NCBI GenBank assembly: GCA_033856535.1 | Contig: JAWVEV010000119.1 | Span: 1-38,109 of the forward strand | Length of the DNA: 38,109 nucleotides | Direction of reading: 5' to 3' | DNA from: JAWVEV01 sp033856535 | GTDB taxonomy: Bacteria; Actinomycetota; Thermoleophilia; Miltoncostaeales; Miltoncostaeaceae | In this document: positions 8,146 through 15,611 of the stretch, piece by piece | Position numbering within the stretch: position 1 is the stretch's first letter | How the letters are laid out: each line of letters opens with the position of its first letter | Notes under the pieces: model-generated | Seen by the model: the letters and a program-made list of their open reading frames with translations, nothing else | Told to the model about the DNA's origin: nothing | The model's database searches: none | Translations under genes and position numbers: made by a program

Positions 8146-8159
8146 TTCACACCTGTGAA
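8146..8159. promoter_or_regulatory. operator-like palindrome upstream of the GYD gene
   Basis: TTCACA-CC-TGTGAA is a perfect 6-bp inverted repeat with a two-base spacer. It lies 15-28 bases before the GTG at 8131 and just downstream of a TAGGCT -10-like hexamer, a position suited to a repressor. The binding protein is unknown. Confidence 0.45.
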
Positions 8160-8171
8160 CGAGCGCGGACG

Positions 8172-8177
8172 AGCCTA
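8172..8177 (-). promoter_or_regulatory. possible -10 of the GYD operon
   Basis: TAGGCT (TANNNT) on the minus strand would start transcription near 8164, right at the edge of the TTCACACCTGTGAA palindrome. No clear -35 is visible. Confidence 0.35.
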
Positions 8178-8202
8178 CCACCGGCCTCCGGCCGGAACCG
8201 GC

Positions 8203-9126
8203 TCAGGAAGCGGTATATCCCCACTCCGCGGAGAGGTCGCGTCCGATCAGCTCGGAGAGCTCGGCGACGTCCTCCCGGAAGTGCCCGCGGAGGGCCGCGG
8301 CGAAGTCCGGCGAGATCGTCTCGCGGCGCTGCACCACCCGGTTGCGGCGGCGCATCCGCTCGAGCACGCCCAGGCGCTCGAGCCCGGCGACGCGCTTGAC
8401 CGCGCCGGCGGCGCCCACCAGCACCCGCGGCGGGCGCTGGGTCACGCGCGCCAGCGCGCCGGCCCGGTGGACCTTGTTCTCGTTGACCCGGGGGAAGTCG
8501 CCGCGGCCGTCGTCCGGGACGCCGAGGAACTCGAGGGCGTCCCGGTAGACCGCGCCGGCGTCGGCCTTCAGGTCGTCGAACACGATCACCTTCACCTGCT
8601 CGCGCGGCACGATCGCGTAGACGCGGCGTAGCTGCGCGCCCAGCTTCCCCACCTCGCCGTACTGCAGGAAGCTCGGCACGCGCACCGAGCCCGGCAGCTC
8701 GCGGCCCTCCGCCCGCGCCGCGTTCAGCGCCCAGGCGGCCTCGACGCTCGGCTGGTCCTCGTCGAGCGTGTAGAGCAGCTGGGAGTGGAGCGAGGGCACC
8801 AGCTCCACCGGGTCGCGCACCATCGCGATCAGCCGTGCCGACGGGTTGAACGCGTGGATCTCGGCGACCGCGGAGGCCGAGTACAGGTACCAGACCGACG
8901 CCTCGCCGATCGCCAGCTGGTCGGGGCCGGCGCCGGCGAAGAGCCCCAGGTAGTGCTCGAGGTTCGCCTGGCCCGGCGCGAAGTAGTACGCGAGGTCCGC
9001 GCCGAAGAAGTGCGGCTCCTTCGGGCGGCTCACGAAGACCCGCGGGTGGTCCCGCAGGTACTCGCTGAGCGCCGTGGTGCCGCATTTGGGCGCGCCGATG
9101 ATGAAGAAATTCGGCTGAGCCGACAC
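8203..9126 (-). CDS. sulfotransferase family protein
   Basis: Predicted PAPS-dependent sulfotransferase of 307 residues. The 5'-phosphosulfate loop is near the N-terminus (FFIIGAPKCGTTALSEYL), followed by FVSRPKEPHFF. The 3'-phosphate-binding region is AMVRDPVELVPSLHSQL, with Arg and Ser in place. A C-terminal basic helical region ends in WGYTAS. The acceptor may be a sugar, lipid or protein and cannot be told. I chose the GTG at 9126 because the conserved fold begins immediately after it; the frame is open to 9225, but that extension is low-complexity and covers the divergent promoter region. It is divergent from the membrane protein gene at 9210. Confidence 0.87.
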   Translation of the reverse strand: MSAQPNFFIIGAPKCGTTALSEYLRDHPRVFVSRPKEPHFFGADLAYYFAPGQANLEHYLGLFAGAGPDQLAIGEASVWYLYSASAVAEIHAFNPSARLIAMVRDPVELVPSLHSQLLYTLDEDQPSVEAAWALNAARAEGRELPGSVRVPSFLQYGEVGKLGAQLRRVYAIVPREQVKVIVFDDLKADAGAVYRDALEFLGVPDDGRGDFPRVNENKVHRAGALARVTQRPPRVLVGAAGAVKRVAGLERLGVLERMRRRNRVVQRRETISPDFAAALRGHFREDVAELSELIGRDLSAEWGYTAS

Positions 9127-9160
9127 GTGTCCCCGCCTGTCGTCCACCGAGCGGTGGGCG

Positions 9161-9166
9161 ACACTA
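9161..9166 (-). promoter_or_regulatory. possible -10 for the sulfotransferase gene
   Basis: TAGTGT on the minus strand lies 35 bases before the GTG at 9126, giving a short leader. No clear -35. Confidence 0.3.
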
Positions 9167-9196
9167 GCAGCGACCGCCCCCGGCCCGAGGGGCGCG

Positions 9197-9202
9197 TATC
9201 TT
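9197..9202 (+). promoter_or_regulatory. -10 element placed for leaderless transcription
   Basis: TATCTT lies exactly seven bases before the ATG at 9210, so transcription would begin at the start codon itself. The lack of a Shine-Dalgarno sequence at that ATG fits a leaderless mRNA. Confidence 0.45.
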
Positions 9203-9209
9203 GTCCCGC

Positions 9210-9701
9210 ATGGAGCGTCCCGCACGCGCCCGGCGCACGAGCGCCCGCTCGGCGGGCCGGCCGGCGTCGGCCGGCGTCGGCGGGCCGACCGCGGCGGCCT
9301 ACGCCGCGGCGATCTGCGGCATCGCCCTCGCGGCGGCGGTCTTCCTGCCCTGGTACGCGACCAACCTCGGCGCGCCGTTCACGACCGGCGCGGCCAGCGG
9401 CTGGGAGTGGACCGGGCTCGCGCGCATCGCCCTCGTCCTGGCCGTCCTGGCCGCCGGCGCCTCCGCGGCGCTCGTGATGCGCGACCGCGGCACGCTCGCC
9501 ATGGAGCCCGAGATCGCCGTCGCCCTCGGATGGGCGACGGTCGGGGCCCATGCCGGCGCCTTTGCCCTGGTGGCCTACCGGGTCTTGGTGCTGCCGGAGC
9601 CGGCGGACCTCCTCTCGCGCGAGCTCGGGCTCTACGTGGCCCTGCTGGCGGCCCTCGCGGGGGCGATCTCGGGAGCCGTACAGCTCAACGCGCGCGAATA
9701 G
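9210..9701 (+). CDS. four-helix membrane protein of unknown function
   Basis: A 163-residue membrane protein. A basic, Ala/Gly-rich N-terminal tail (about 1-32) precedes four hydrophobic segments, at about 33-50 (AYAAAICGIALAAAVFLPWY), 75-95, 108-128 and 138-158. The loop after the first helix carries FLPWYATNLG. A TTG at 9201 is also in frame, but the ATG is favoured by the TATCTT hexamer seven bases before it. No domain is recognised. It is transcribed away from the sulfotransferase gene and toward the secreted paralog genes, with a 154-bp gap after it. Confidence 0.72.
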   Translation: MERPARARRTSARSAGRPASAGVGGPTAAAYAAAICGIALAAAVFLPWYATNLGAPFTTGAASGWEWTGLARIALVLAVLAAGASAALVMRDRGTLAMEPEIAVALGWATVGAHAGAFALVAYRVLVLPEPADLLSRELGLYVALLAALAGAISGAVQLNARE

Positions 9702-9786
9702 GCGGCCGGGGCACGCGGGCTGTGCCGAGCCCATCGGGCGCGATCCAGTCAGTCGGACCGCGATGGTGTCGCAAGACTGATTTCCA

Positions 9787-9796
9787 TCGAGGTTTC
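9787..9796 (+). promoter_or_regulatory. TCGAGGTTTC element upstream of secreted paralog 1
   Basis: The 10-mer TCGAGGTTTC, followed by a GATAGGC stretch, lies 60 bases before the ATG at 9856. The same 10-mer occurs upstream of paralog 2 (13935). A regulator site or a promoter part is possible; neither is proven. Confidence 0.35.
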
Positions 9797-9811
9797 TGCC
9801 GATAGGCACAT

Positions 9812-9831
9812 CGCGGGGACGGAGCCCCGCG
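9812..9831 (+). other. leader hairpin before secreted paralog 1
   Basis: CGCGGGG-ACGGAG-CCCCGCG forms a perfect 7-bp GC stem in the 5' leader, 24 bases before the start codon and just upstream of the aaagga ribosome binding site. It could affect translation or terminate upstream transcripts. It matches no riboswitch I know. Confidence 0.4.
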
Positions 9832-9855
9832 CACCCCGGAAAAGGACTTCCAGAC

Positions 9856-11115
9856 ATGACGCACCCGACCGTTCGTCGGTTGCGGCTGGCCGCGCTCGCC
9901 TGCGCGTCGGTCGCCCTGTTCGCCCCCGCCGTCGCGGCCGCGAGCGACACCGTCCCGGGCCTCGCCGCCCTGGAGCTGCTGGGCGGGGACGACTGGCAGG
10001 ACACGGCCATCGACCCCGACGCGATCGCCGCGGAGACCGAGGCGGAGCTGGACGGGCTCGGGCTCGACGACGGCTTCCAGGAGGAGTACATCGGCGTCCC
10101 CACGACGCCGCCGGGCACCGACGGCTCGCCGATGGCGATCCTGTACGACACCCAGGAGTCGGTCTGGGACATGGTCCACCCGAACGCGTCGGCCGGGCCG
10201 GGCCTCACCGCGGCGCGCGGCGCCTTCCGCCAGGACCCGGGGCCGGGCGGCCTCTTCAGCGAGGCCGGCAACGACTCGGACCACCGCATCGGCAAGGTGT
10301 CCGCCGAGGAGCTGCTCGGCCTGAGCGCCCAGGCGATGGCCGACCGCCTCAAGACCGAGATCGACGAGGCCAAGCACGGCGCGACCTCGCACCTGGTCGC
10401 GATCGACGAGATCGGCAACAAGTTCAACGACGGCCGGATCCAGATCAAGTACCGGAACCTGTCCGTGCGCGGCAAGACGATCCGCGTCGCCGCCCACAAC
10501 AAGCTGGTGGTCACGCCGACCGGCTACCGGATCCAGAAGGGCAAGGCCCCGGTTCCGGCGGTCCAGCCCAACAGCAACGGCGCGCGCCTGGCCGAGGCCA
10601 TGCGGCTCCTCGACGTCCCGTCGCCCTACGGCGGGACCTACGCCGAGCGCGTCCACATGTACCTGGCGCCGGCCTTCGGCACCTCGATCGGCACCGGCCT
10701 GGGCGAGCACCGCCACCTGGGCCGCGACGGCAAGCCGCACAAGGCGACCTGGCGCGGCGTGATGCCGGCGCTGGCGCTGGCCGGCGGGGTCTGGATCGAG
10801 ATGTACCACTACTCCCACTCGACCGGGACCTACTCGTTGACCGCCCGCGAGTGGAACCTCGTGCCGGCGCGCTTCGGCAGCTACTTCCGGGTCTTCGGCG
10901 GCGACGTCGGCCGCCTGCACATGGTGTTCACCGGCGTCCGCGAGCGCCCGGACGGCGCGCCCGGGTCATGCGGCGAGCCCATGGCCTGCCAGTGGAAGCT
11001 GGCCCGGTCGACCAGGGCCGGCGAGGCGATGCTCGCCAACGGCCCCGGGGCCTACCGGGTGGGCGACTCGGCCGCCAAGTGGCTCCGCGAGCTGAACGCC
11101 GACAACATCCTCTAA
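9856..11115 (+). CDS. secreted protein, paralog 1 of a three-member family
   Basis: A 419-residue exported protein of unknown function. The signal peptide is about 1-29 (VALFAPAVAAAS). An acidic linker is followed by GKVSAEELLGLS (147-157), then AIDEI with D184/E185, a beta-rich insert of about 50 residues (190-240), VHMYLAPAFG (267-276), GGVWIEMYHYS with E315, and the C-terminal MLANGPGAYRV motif. The same ordered motifs occur in the proteins at 14086 and 15612. Asp-Glu after one strand and Glu after a later strand recall retaining glycoside hydrolases with a TIM barrel, but this is only inference. Unlike its paralogs it lacks the C-terminal beta domain. Ribosome binding site aaagga. Its TAA overlaps the stop of the convergent regulator gene. 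Confidence 0.8.
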   Translation: MTHPTVRRLRLAALACASVALFAPAVAAASDTVPGLAALELLGGDDWQDTAIDPDAIAAETEAELDGLGLDDGFQEEYIGVPTTPPGTDGSPMAILYDTQESVWDMVHPNASAGPGLTAARGAFRQDPGPGGLFSEAGNDSDHRIGKVSAEELLGLSAQAMADRLKTEIDEAKHGATSHLVAIDEIGNKFNDGRIQIKYRNLSVRGKTIRVAAHNKLVVTPTGYRIQKGKAPVPAVQPNSNGARLAEAMRLLDVPSPYGGTYAERVHMYLAPAFGTSIGTGLGEHRHLGRDGKPHKATWRGVMPALALAGGVWIEMYHYSHSTGTYSLTAREWNLVPARFGSYFRVFGGDVGRLHMVFTGVRERPDGAPGSCGEPMACQWKLARSTRAGEAMLANGPGAYRVGDSAAKWLRELNADNIL

Positions 11116-13844
11116 GCGGATGAGCGGTCGCGCGTCAGCGCGACCGCGAGCTGCGTCCGGGAGCGGACGCCCATCTTCGCGAAGGCGTTCGCGAGGTGGA
11201 ACTCGACGGTCTTGACGCTCACCACCAGCCGCGCGGCGATCGCGCGGTTGGTGAGCCCCGCGGCGACGAGCTCCGCCACGGCCCGCTCCTGGGGGGTGAG
11301 CGGGCGCTCGCGCGCTCGCGCGCCCCGGCCCGCCGGGCCGCAGGCCGCCAGCTCCCGCTCGCACCGCGCGAGGGCGGGGCGCGCGCCCAGCCGGGCGTAG
11401 GCCGTCCGGGCCGCGTCCAGGCGCGCGGCGGCGGCGCGCAGGTCACCGGCCCGGCGCAGCGCCCGGCCCTCGGCCTCGTCCAGCCGGGCCGACTCGAGCG
11501 GTGCCGCGAGGTCGCCGAGAAGGTCGCGCGCACGGGCGAAGGCGGCGGCGAACGGGCGCCCGCGAGCGGCCTCGGTGACCCCGCGGGCGCGCGCGAGGGC
11601 GGCGCGGGCGGCGGGATCTGCCGGCGGGTCCTCCTCGAGCGCCGCGAGCAGCCGGTCCGCCTCCTCGCCGCGGCCGAGCTCGGCGAGCGCCTCCGCCGCG
11701 CCGGGGACCCGGGCGGCGGCGCCCGGCGGCGCGGCGCCGGCCGGCGCGGCCCGATCGAGGACCGCGAGCCCCTCCAGGGTTCGCGCGGGGTCGTCGCCCG
11801 CGGCGCCGGCCTCGACCGCGGCCCACGCGGCCCCGGCCGCGGCGCTGCCGAGGCCGGTCTCGCCGGCCAGCGCGACGGCCGCCGCCAGGTGCTCCGCGGC
11901 CGGCTCGAGCTCGCCGCGCCCGGCGAGGAGTGCCGCCAGGACCGCCTCGAGGATCCCGAGCAGCCAGCGCTGCTCGCCGTCGCGCGCGAGCGCGACCCCC
12001 AGCTCCGCGTGCGCCAACGCCTCGTCCCACCGCCCCAGGCGGCGCTCGGCCAGCGCCAGGGCGGCCCGCGCGGCGAGCCGCCAGGCCAGGCCAGGCCCGT
12101 CCGGGGCGGCCGCGACCGCGGGCTCGAGGTCGGCGACCGCGCCCGCGGCGTCGCCGGCCGCGAGGCGCAGGATCCCGCGCGCGGCGAGCGGCTCGGCGGC
12201 GGCGTCCGGGCCGCCGGGGAGGAGGCGCAGGCCGTCCTCGACGGCCCCGTCCAGCCCGCGGCCCAGGGCGAGCAGGGCGAGGGCGCGGTCCCCGAGGCGT
12301 CCCGTCGCGGCGGCATCCGCCCGGGCGCGCTCGGCCCACTCCCGTGCGGCCGCCCCCCGGCCGCGGGCGCAGGCGAGCTCCGCCAGGTGCAGGGCGGCGC
12401 CCGGACGCGCCGGGCCGGCGGCGCGCGACCAGGCGTCGGCGAGCAGGACCTCGGCCTCGTCGGCCCGCCCGCGCACCAGCGCGAGCCGCCCCAGGGCCGC
12501 GGCGCGGGCGGCGCCGTCGGCGACGGCGGCGAGCTCCGGCTCGAGCGCGCCGGCCTGCCCCACCTCGCCGCCGTCCAGGAGCATCTCGATCGCGACGACC
12601 AGGCGCCGCCCCGCGCGGGCGGCGTCCGGCTCGGCCCGCGCGGCCGCGAGCTGGAGCGCGCCCGCGGCCGCCGGCGCACGGGCGAGCTCGCGCCGGGCCG
12701 CGCCGGCCAGCTCGTCGGCCAGCGCGGCATCGGGCACGAGGGCGGCCGCGGCGCGGTGCGCGAGGACGGCGTCGCCGTCGGTCAGCCCGGCCGCCGCCGA
12801 ATGGAGCTCGGCCCGCCGCACCGGACCCAGGTGGTGGTAGACGGCGCCCCGGGCCAGCGGCGCCCGAAAGACCACCTCCCGGCCGGCGGGCCGGTCGACC
12901 AGCTCCAGGAGGCCGGCGTCGATCGCCTCCTGGAGCGCCGGCAGCGGGTCGTCGAGGCCGGCCATGCCGCCGGCCGCCCGGAGCGGCGCACGCCGGCCGA
13001 GCACGGCGGCCGCGGACGCGAGCGCGCGGGCCTCCGGCGACAGCCCGGCGAGCCGGGCCAGGACGAGCTCGCGCGAGCTCCGCGGGGCGGGCAGCGGGAG
13101 GTCGGCCCGGTCGAGGGCGCCCGGCTCCAGCTCGCCGAGCAAGGCCGCGGCGTGCAGCGGGTTGCCCCCGGTGTGCTCGCGCAGCCGCGCCGCCGCGCGG
13201 GGAGAGGGCAGCTCGCCGCCCAGCCGGGCCGCGAGCTCGGCCAGCGCGTGCGCGCGGAGCCCCTCGAGCGCGAGGTCCAGGCCGGGCTCCTCGCGGGCCA
13301 GGCGCCGGAGCCCGCCGGGGAGGCGGCCGACGGCGTCGTCCCGCGAGGCCACGGCGAGCATCACCGGGTCGGCGTACATCCGCCGCATCGCGTAGGTCAG
13401 CCCCGCGAGCGACGGGCCGTCGGCCCACTGGGCGTCGTCGAGCACCACCAGCAGCGGGCCGTCGGCCGCGGCGCCCGCCAGCAGGCGCAGCAGCTCGGCC
13501 CCGGCCGCCCGGGGATCGGGGCCGCCGGCCAGCGCCGCCGCCGCGACCGGATCGCCCAGACGGCGGGCCAGCTGCTCGGCGGCGGCGAAGGACAGGCGGG
13601 CCTCGAGCTCGTCGCCGCCGGCCCGGACGACGCGCGCGCCGTCGGCCTCGCGGGCGAGCGCCTCGAGCAGGGCCGTCTTGCCGATCCCCTCGGGCCCGGT
13701 GACCAGCGCCACGCAGGGCTGCCCGGCGGCGGCGCGCGCCAGCCGCTCGCGGAGGCGCGCGAGCTCCCCGGCGCGGCCCACCAGGGCGGCGGCGGCGCGC
13801 CCGGCGGGCGGCGCCGTGCCGGCGCCGGCAGCGTCAGGGGTCAC
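11112..13844 (-). CDS. LuxR-family transcriptional regulator, large ATP-binding (LAL) type
   Basis: A 910-residue regulator. The N-terminal AAA/STAND ATPase has ALVGRAGELARL at 20-31, Walker A GPEGIGKT at 50-57 and a Walker B-type LLVVLDDAQWAD. A long Ala-rich TPR-like helical middle (about 350-840) follows. The C-terminal LuxR HTH begins LTPQERAVAELVAAGLTNR and continues VSVKTVEFHLANAF. The GTG at 13844 is chosen because the ATPase domain follows at once and a TATCCT -10 lies seven bases upstream; the frame is open to 14087, but that part is unlike protein and crosses the divergent gene. Divergent to secreted paralog 2 and convergent with paralog 1, it is a candidate regulator of that family. 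Its TAG overlaps the TAA of paralog 1 by three bases. Confidence 0.9.
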   Translation of the reverse strand: MTPDAAGAGTAPPAGRAAAALVGRAGELARLRERLARAAAGQPCVALVTGPEGIGKTALLEALAREADGARVVRAGGDELEARLSFAAAEQLARRLGDPVAAAALAGGPDPRAAGAELLRLLAGAAADGPLLVVLDDAQWADGPSLAGLTYAMRRMYADPVMLAVASRDDAVGRLPGGLRRLAREEPGLDLALEGLRAHALAELAARLGGELPSPRAAARLREHTGGNPLHAAALLGELEPGALDRADLPLPAPRSSRELVLARLAGLSPEARALASAAAVLGRRAPLRAAGGMAGLDDPLPALQEAIDAGLLELVDRPAGREVVFRAPLARGAVYHHLGPVRRAELHSAAAGLTDGDAVLAHRAAAALVPDAALADELAGAARRELARAPAAAGALQLAAARAEPDAARAGRRLVVAIEMLLDGGEVGQAGALEPELAAVADGAARAAALGRLALVRGRADEAEVLLADAWSRAAGPARPGAALHLAELACARGRGAAAREWAERARADAAATGRLGDRALALLALGRGLDGAVEDGLRLLPGGPDAAAEPLAARGILRLAAGDAAGAVADLEPAVAAAPDGPGLAWRLAARAALALAERRLGRWDEALAHAELGVALARDGEQRWLLGILEAVLAALLAGRGELEPAAEHLAAAVALAGETGLGSAAAGAAWAAVEAGAAGDDPARTLEGLAVLDRAAPAGAAPPGAAARVPGAAEALAELGRGEEADRLLAALEEDPPADPAARAALARARGVTEAARGRPFAAAFARARDLLGDLAAPLESARLDEAEGRALRRAGDLRAAAARLDAARTAYARLGARPALARCERELAACGPAGRGARARERPLTPQERAVAELVAAGLTNRAIAARLVVSVKTVEFHLANAFAKMGVRSRTQLAVALTRDRSSA

Positions 13845-13851
13845 GCCGGCG

Positions 13852-13857
13852 AGGATA
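13852..13857 (-). promoter_or_regulatory. -10 element placed for leaderless transcription of the LAL regulator
   Basis: TATCCT on the minus strand ends seven bases before the GTG at 13844, so the mRNA would start at the start codon. No Shine-Dalgarno is present there. Confidence 0.42.
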
Positions 13858-13934
13858 GGCGCCACCCCTGGGCGCCCGCCAGCGCCGACCCCCCGGTCGG
13901 GGGGGCCGACCCACACCCTCGTCGGTTGCGCAAT

Positions 13935-13944
13935 TCGAGGTTTC
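13935..13944 (+). promoter_or_regulatory. TCGAGGTTTC element upstream of secreted paralog 2
   Basis: Identical 10-mer to the one at 9787, followed by an AGGC and a GGGAC stretch that also partly match. It sits 142 bases before the ATG at 14086, in the divergent interval shared with the LAL regulator gene. Confidence 0.35.
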
Positions 13945-14085
13945 CCGGGCAGGCTCGGCGACGGGACATCCAGGTCGAGCGCCCCGGCGCTCAGACGCGG
14001 TGCGGGCGCGGCCGATCGACGGCTTGGATCACGCGGCGACGGTCGGCGGCGCCGGGGAGGTCCCAGCTCACGGAGGAATTTGGAC

Positions 14086-15345
14086 ATGGTCCGCTCAGGA
14101 TCTGGGGGAGGCGGCTCATCTCGGGCGCGGCGCCGCGCCAGCGTCGCGCTGATCGTCGCCGCGGCGGCGTTGGGCGTCCCGGCGGCCGCGGCCGCGTGGC
14201 CCCTGGACGTCGTCTACACCGGCGCGCCGGCGGCCGCGGCCATCAACGACGGCGCCGAGGGCCTGCCCGGCCTGAAGGACGCGTTCCGCCAGGCTCCCAT
14301 CCTCGACGACGCCCGCTGGCCCTCCTCCCGTCGGATGGGGAAGGTGTCCGGCGACGAGCTCGCGCACCTGCCGACGCCCGAGGCGATGGCGACCCGGCTG
14401 GCCTACGGCTGGCAGACGATCACCGCCGGCGGCGCGACCACGGCCGTCGGCGGCCGCGTGGGCGTTGACGAGATCACGCCCTCCGACTGGACCCCCGACC
14501 AGGCCACCAAGCTGGGCAACGCCCTCGACATCCTCGGCGTGCACGCCGAGCGGGTGATCTTCTATGCGAGCCCCTCGCTGGTCGAGCAGGTGGGCCGCCG
14601 CGACCCGCGCAAGCCCCTGCCGCGCAACCTGGCCGCCCTGGTCGACGCCCTCTCCAGGGGAGGACACCTCTACCTGGAGACCTACCGCGGGAACCTGCAG
14701 CCGTTCCCGCTGCGCCAGATGGCGAACCACCTGACGCGCTGGTGGGACCGCTGGCCGGAGAGCCGCCGCGAGCACCTGCACGTGATCATCGGACCGTCCG
14801 GGTGGTCGACCCAATCCTCGATCTGGAACCGGGTGCGGTCCACCGCGGCCGGCCGGGAGATCCTGGCCAACGGCGTCGGCGCCTTCGGGCTGAAGACGCA
14901 CGACGACGGCCTCGCCTTTCTCGCCGAGTACCGCACCTACCAGGCCAGCCCGCTGGCGCTGCCGCCGAGCGGCGACGCGCGCCTGGCCGAGGTCGGCGGA
15001 GTGCGGATCATGGTTCGGACGAACGCGCGCCTCGCGCTCGGCTCGACCTTCAAGGTGCGCATCAGCCGCCCGGGCAACGCGATCGTCCTGATGCGGCCGG
15101 TGACCGGCAAGCGCCGGGTGGTCGGGCGGATCGCCGTGCGCAGCTCCAAGACCGCCAGCATCCGCATCCCGGAGAGAATCGCCCCGGGCAGGTGGCGGAT
15201 CATGGTCTTCATGCAGGGCGAGGGGATCAAGGACAAGGTCTTCCGCAACGTGCTGGTCGTGCGGCCGTCCAAGTCCCTGGAGCACAAGCAGCGCAGGACG
15301 CCGCAGCCCGCGGCGGCGGGCGACCCCAGCAAGCCGGTGGCCTAG
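14086..15345 (+). CDS. secreted protein, paralog 2 of a three-member family
   Basis: A 419-residue exported protein of unknown function. The signal peptide is about 1-37 (SVALIVAAAALGVPAAAAA). The core contains DDARWPSSRRMGKVSGDEL (74-92), VGVDEITPSDW with D128/E129, RVIFYASPSLVEQ (156-168), GGHLYLETYRG with E198, and ILANGVGAFGL. A C-terminal beta-sandwich-like domain (about 310-400, starting VGGVRIMVRTNARLALGSTF) may bind the wall or a substrate. The family core is shared with the proteins at 9856 and 15612, and paralog 3 is the closer relative. ggagg nine bases before the ATG is a good ribosome binding site. An enzyme acting on extracellular carbohydrate is possible but unproven. Confidence 0.82.
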   Translation: MVRSGSGGGGSSRARRRASVALIVAAAALGVPAAAAAWPLDVVYTGAPAAAAINDGAEGLPGLKDAFRQAPILDDARWPSSRRMGKVSGDELAHLPTPEAMATRLAYGWQTITAGGATTAVGGRVGVDEITPSDWTPDQATKLGNALDILGVHAERVIFYASPSLVEQVGRRDPRKPLPRNLAALVDALSRGGHLYLETYRGNLQPFPLRQMANHLTRWWDRWPESRREHLHVIIGPSGWSTQSSIWNRVRSTAAGREILANGVGAFGLKTHDDGLAFLAEYRTYQASPLALPPSGDARLAEVGGVRIMVRTNARLALGSTFKVRISRPGNAIVLMRPVTGKRRVVGRIAVRSSKTASIRIPERIAPGRWRIMVFMQGEGIKDKVFRNVLVVRPSKSLEHKQRRTPQPAAAGDPSKPVA

Positions 15346-15611
15346 GGTTTTCCCCAGGGCGCCGACGGCGAGCCCGCCGTAGCCTGACCGGGCCATGGCT
15401 TCAGGGAGGAGCGTGGCCGACGCCGACCGCGGAACCCGCAACTGCGGACCCCGCGGGTCGAGCCGGCGGGCGGGCGGGTCTCCTGGACCGGAATCGGGGA
15501 GCACCCGCTCGGCCCGCCACCAGGCTCCCGGGAACCGGTGGGGTTGACGGCGGAGGGCGGGAGGCGGAAGCCTCCCGGGCCGGAGCACCGCACCACGGAA
15601 AGGACGCCGAC
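15346..15611 (+). other. interval between secreted paralogs 2 and 3
   Basis: A 266-bp interval with no convincing gene. It begins with GGGTTTTCCCC just after the paralog 2 stop. A stretch around 15385-15415 read on the minus strand (CTGAAGCCATGGCCCGGTC) faintly resembles the dispersed repeats. No ATG, GTG or TTG in the frame of paralog 3 occurs here. Confidence 0.45.

Noticed and set aside
9702..9855. Possible riboswitch before secreted paralog 1 (GCAA tetraloop-like stem, then a GC hairpin)
   Set aside because: The parts do not match cyclic di-GMP, cyclic di-AMP or other known riboswitch cores that I can recall.
13885..13912. C-run/G-run hairpin between the LAL gene and paralog 2
   Set aside because: Low-complexity CCCCCC/GGGGGG pairing between divergent genes; probably composition only.
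15375..15420. Possible seventh copy of the dispersed repeat, on the minus strand
   Set aside because: Only gaagccatggcc aligns well; the rest does not match, so chance is likely.
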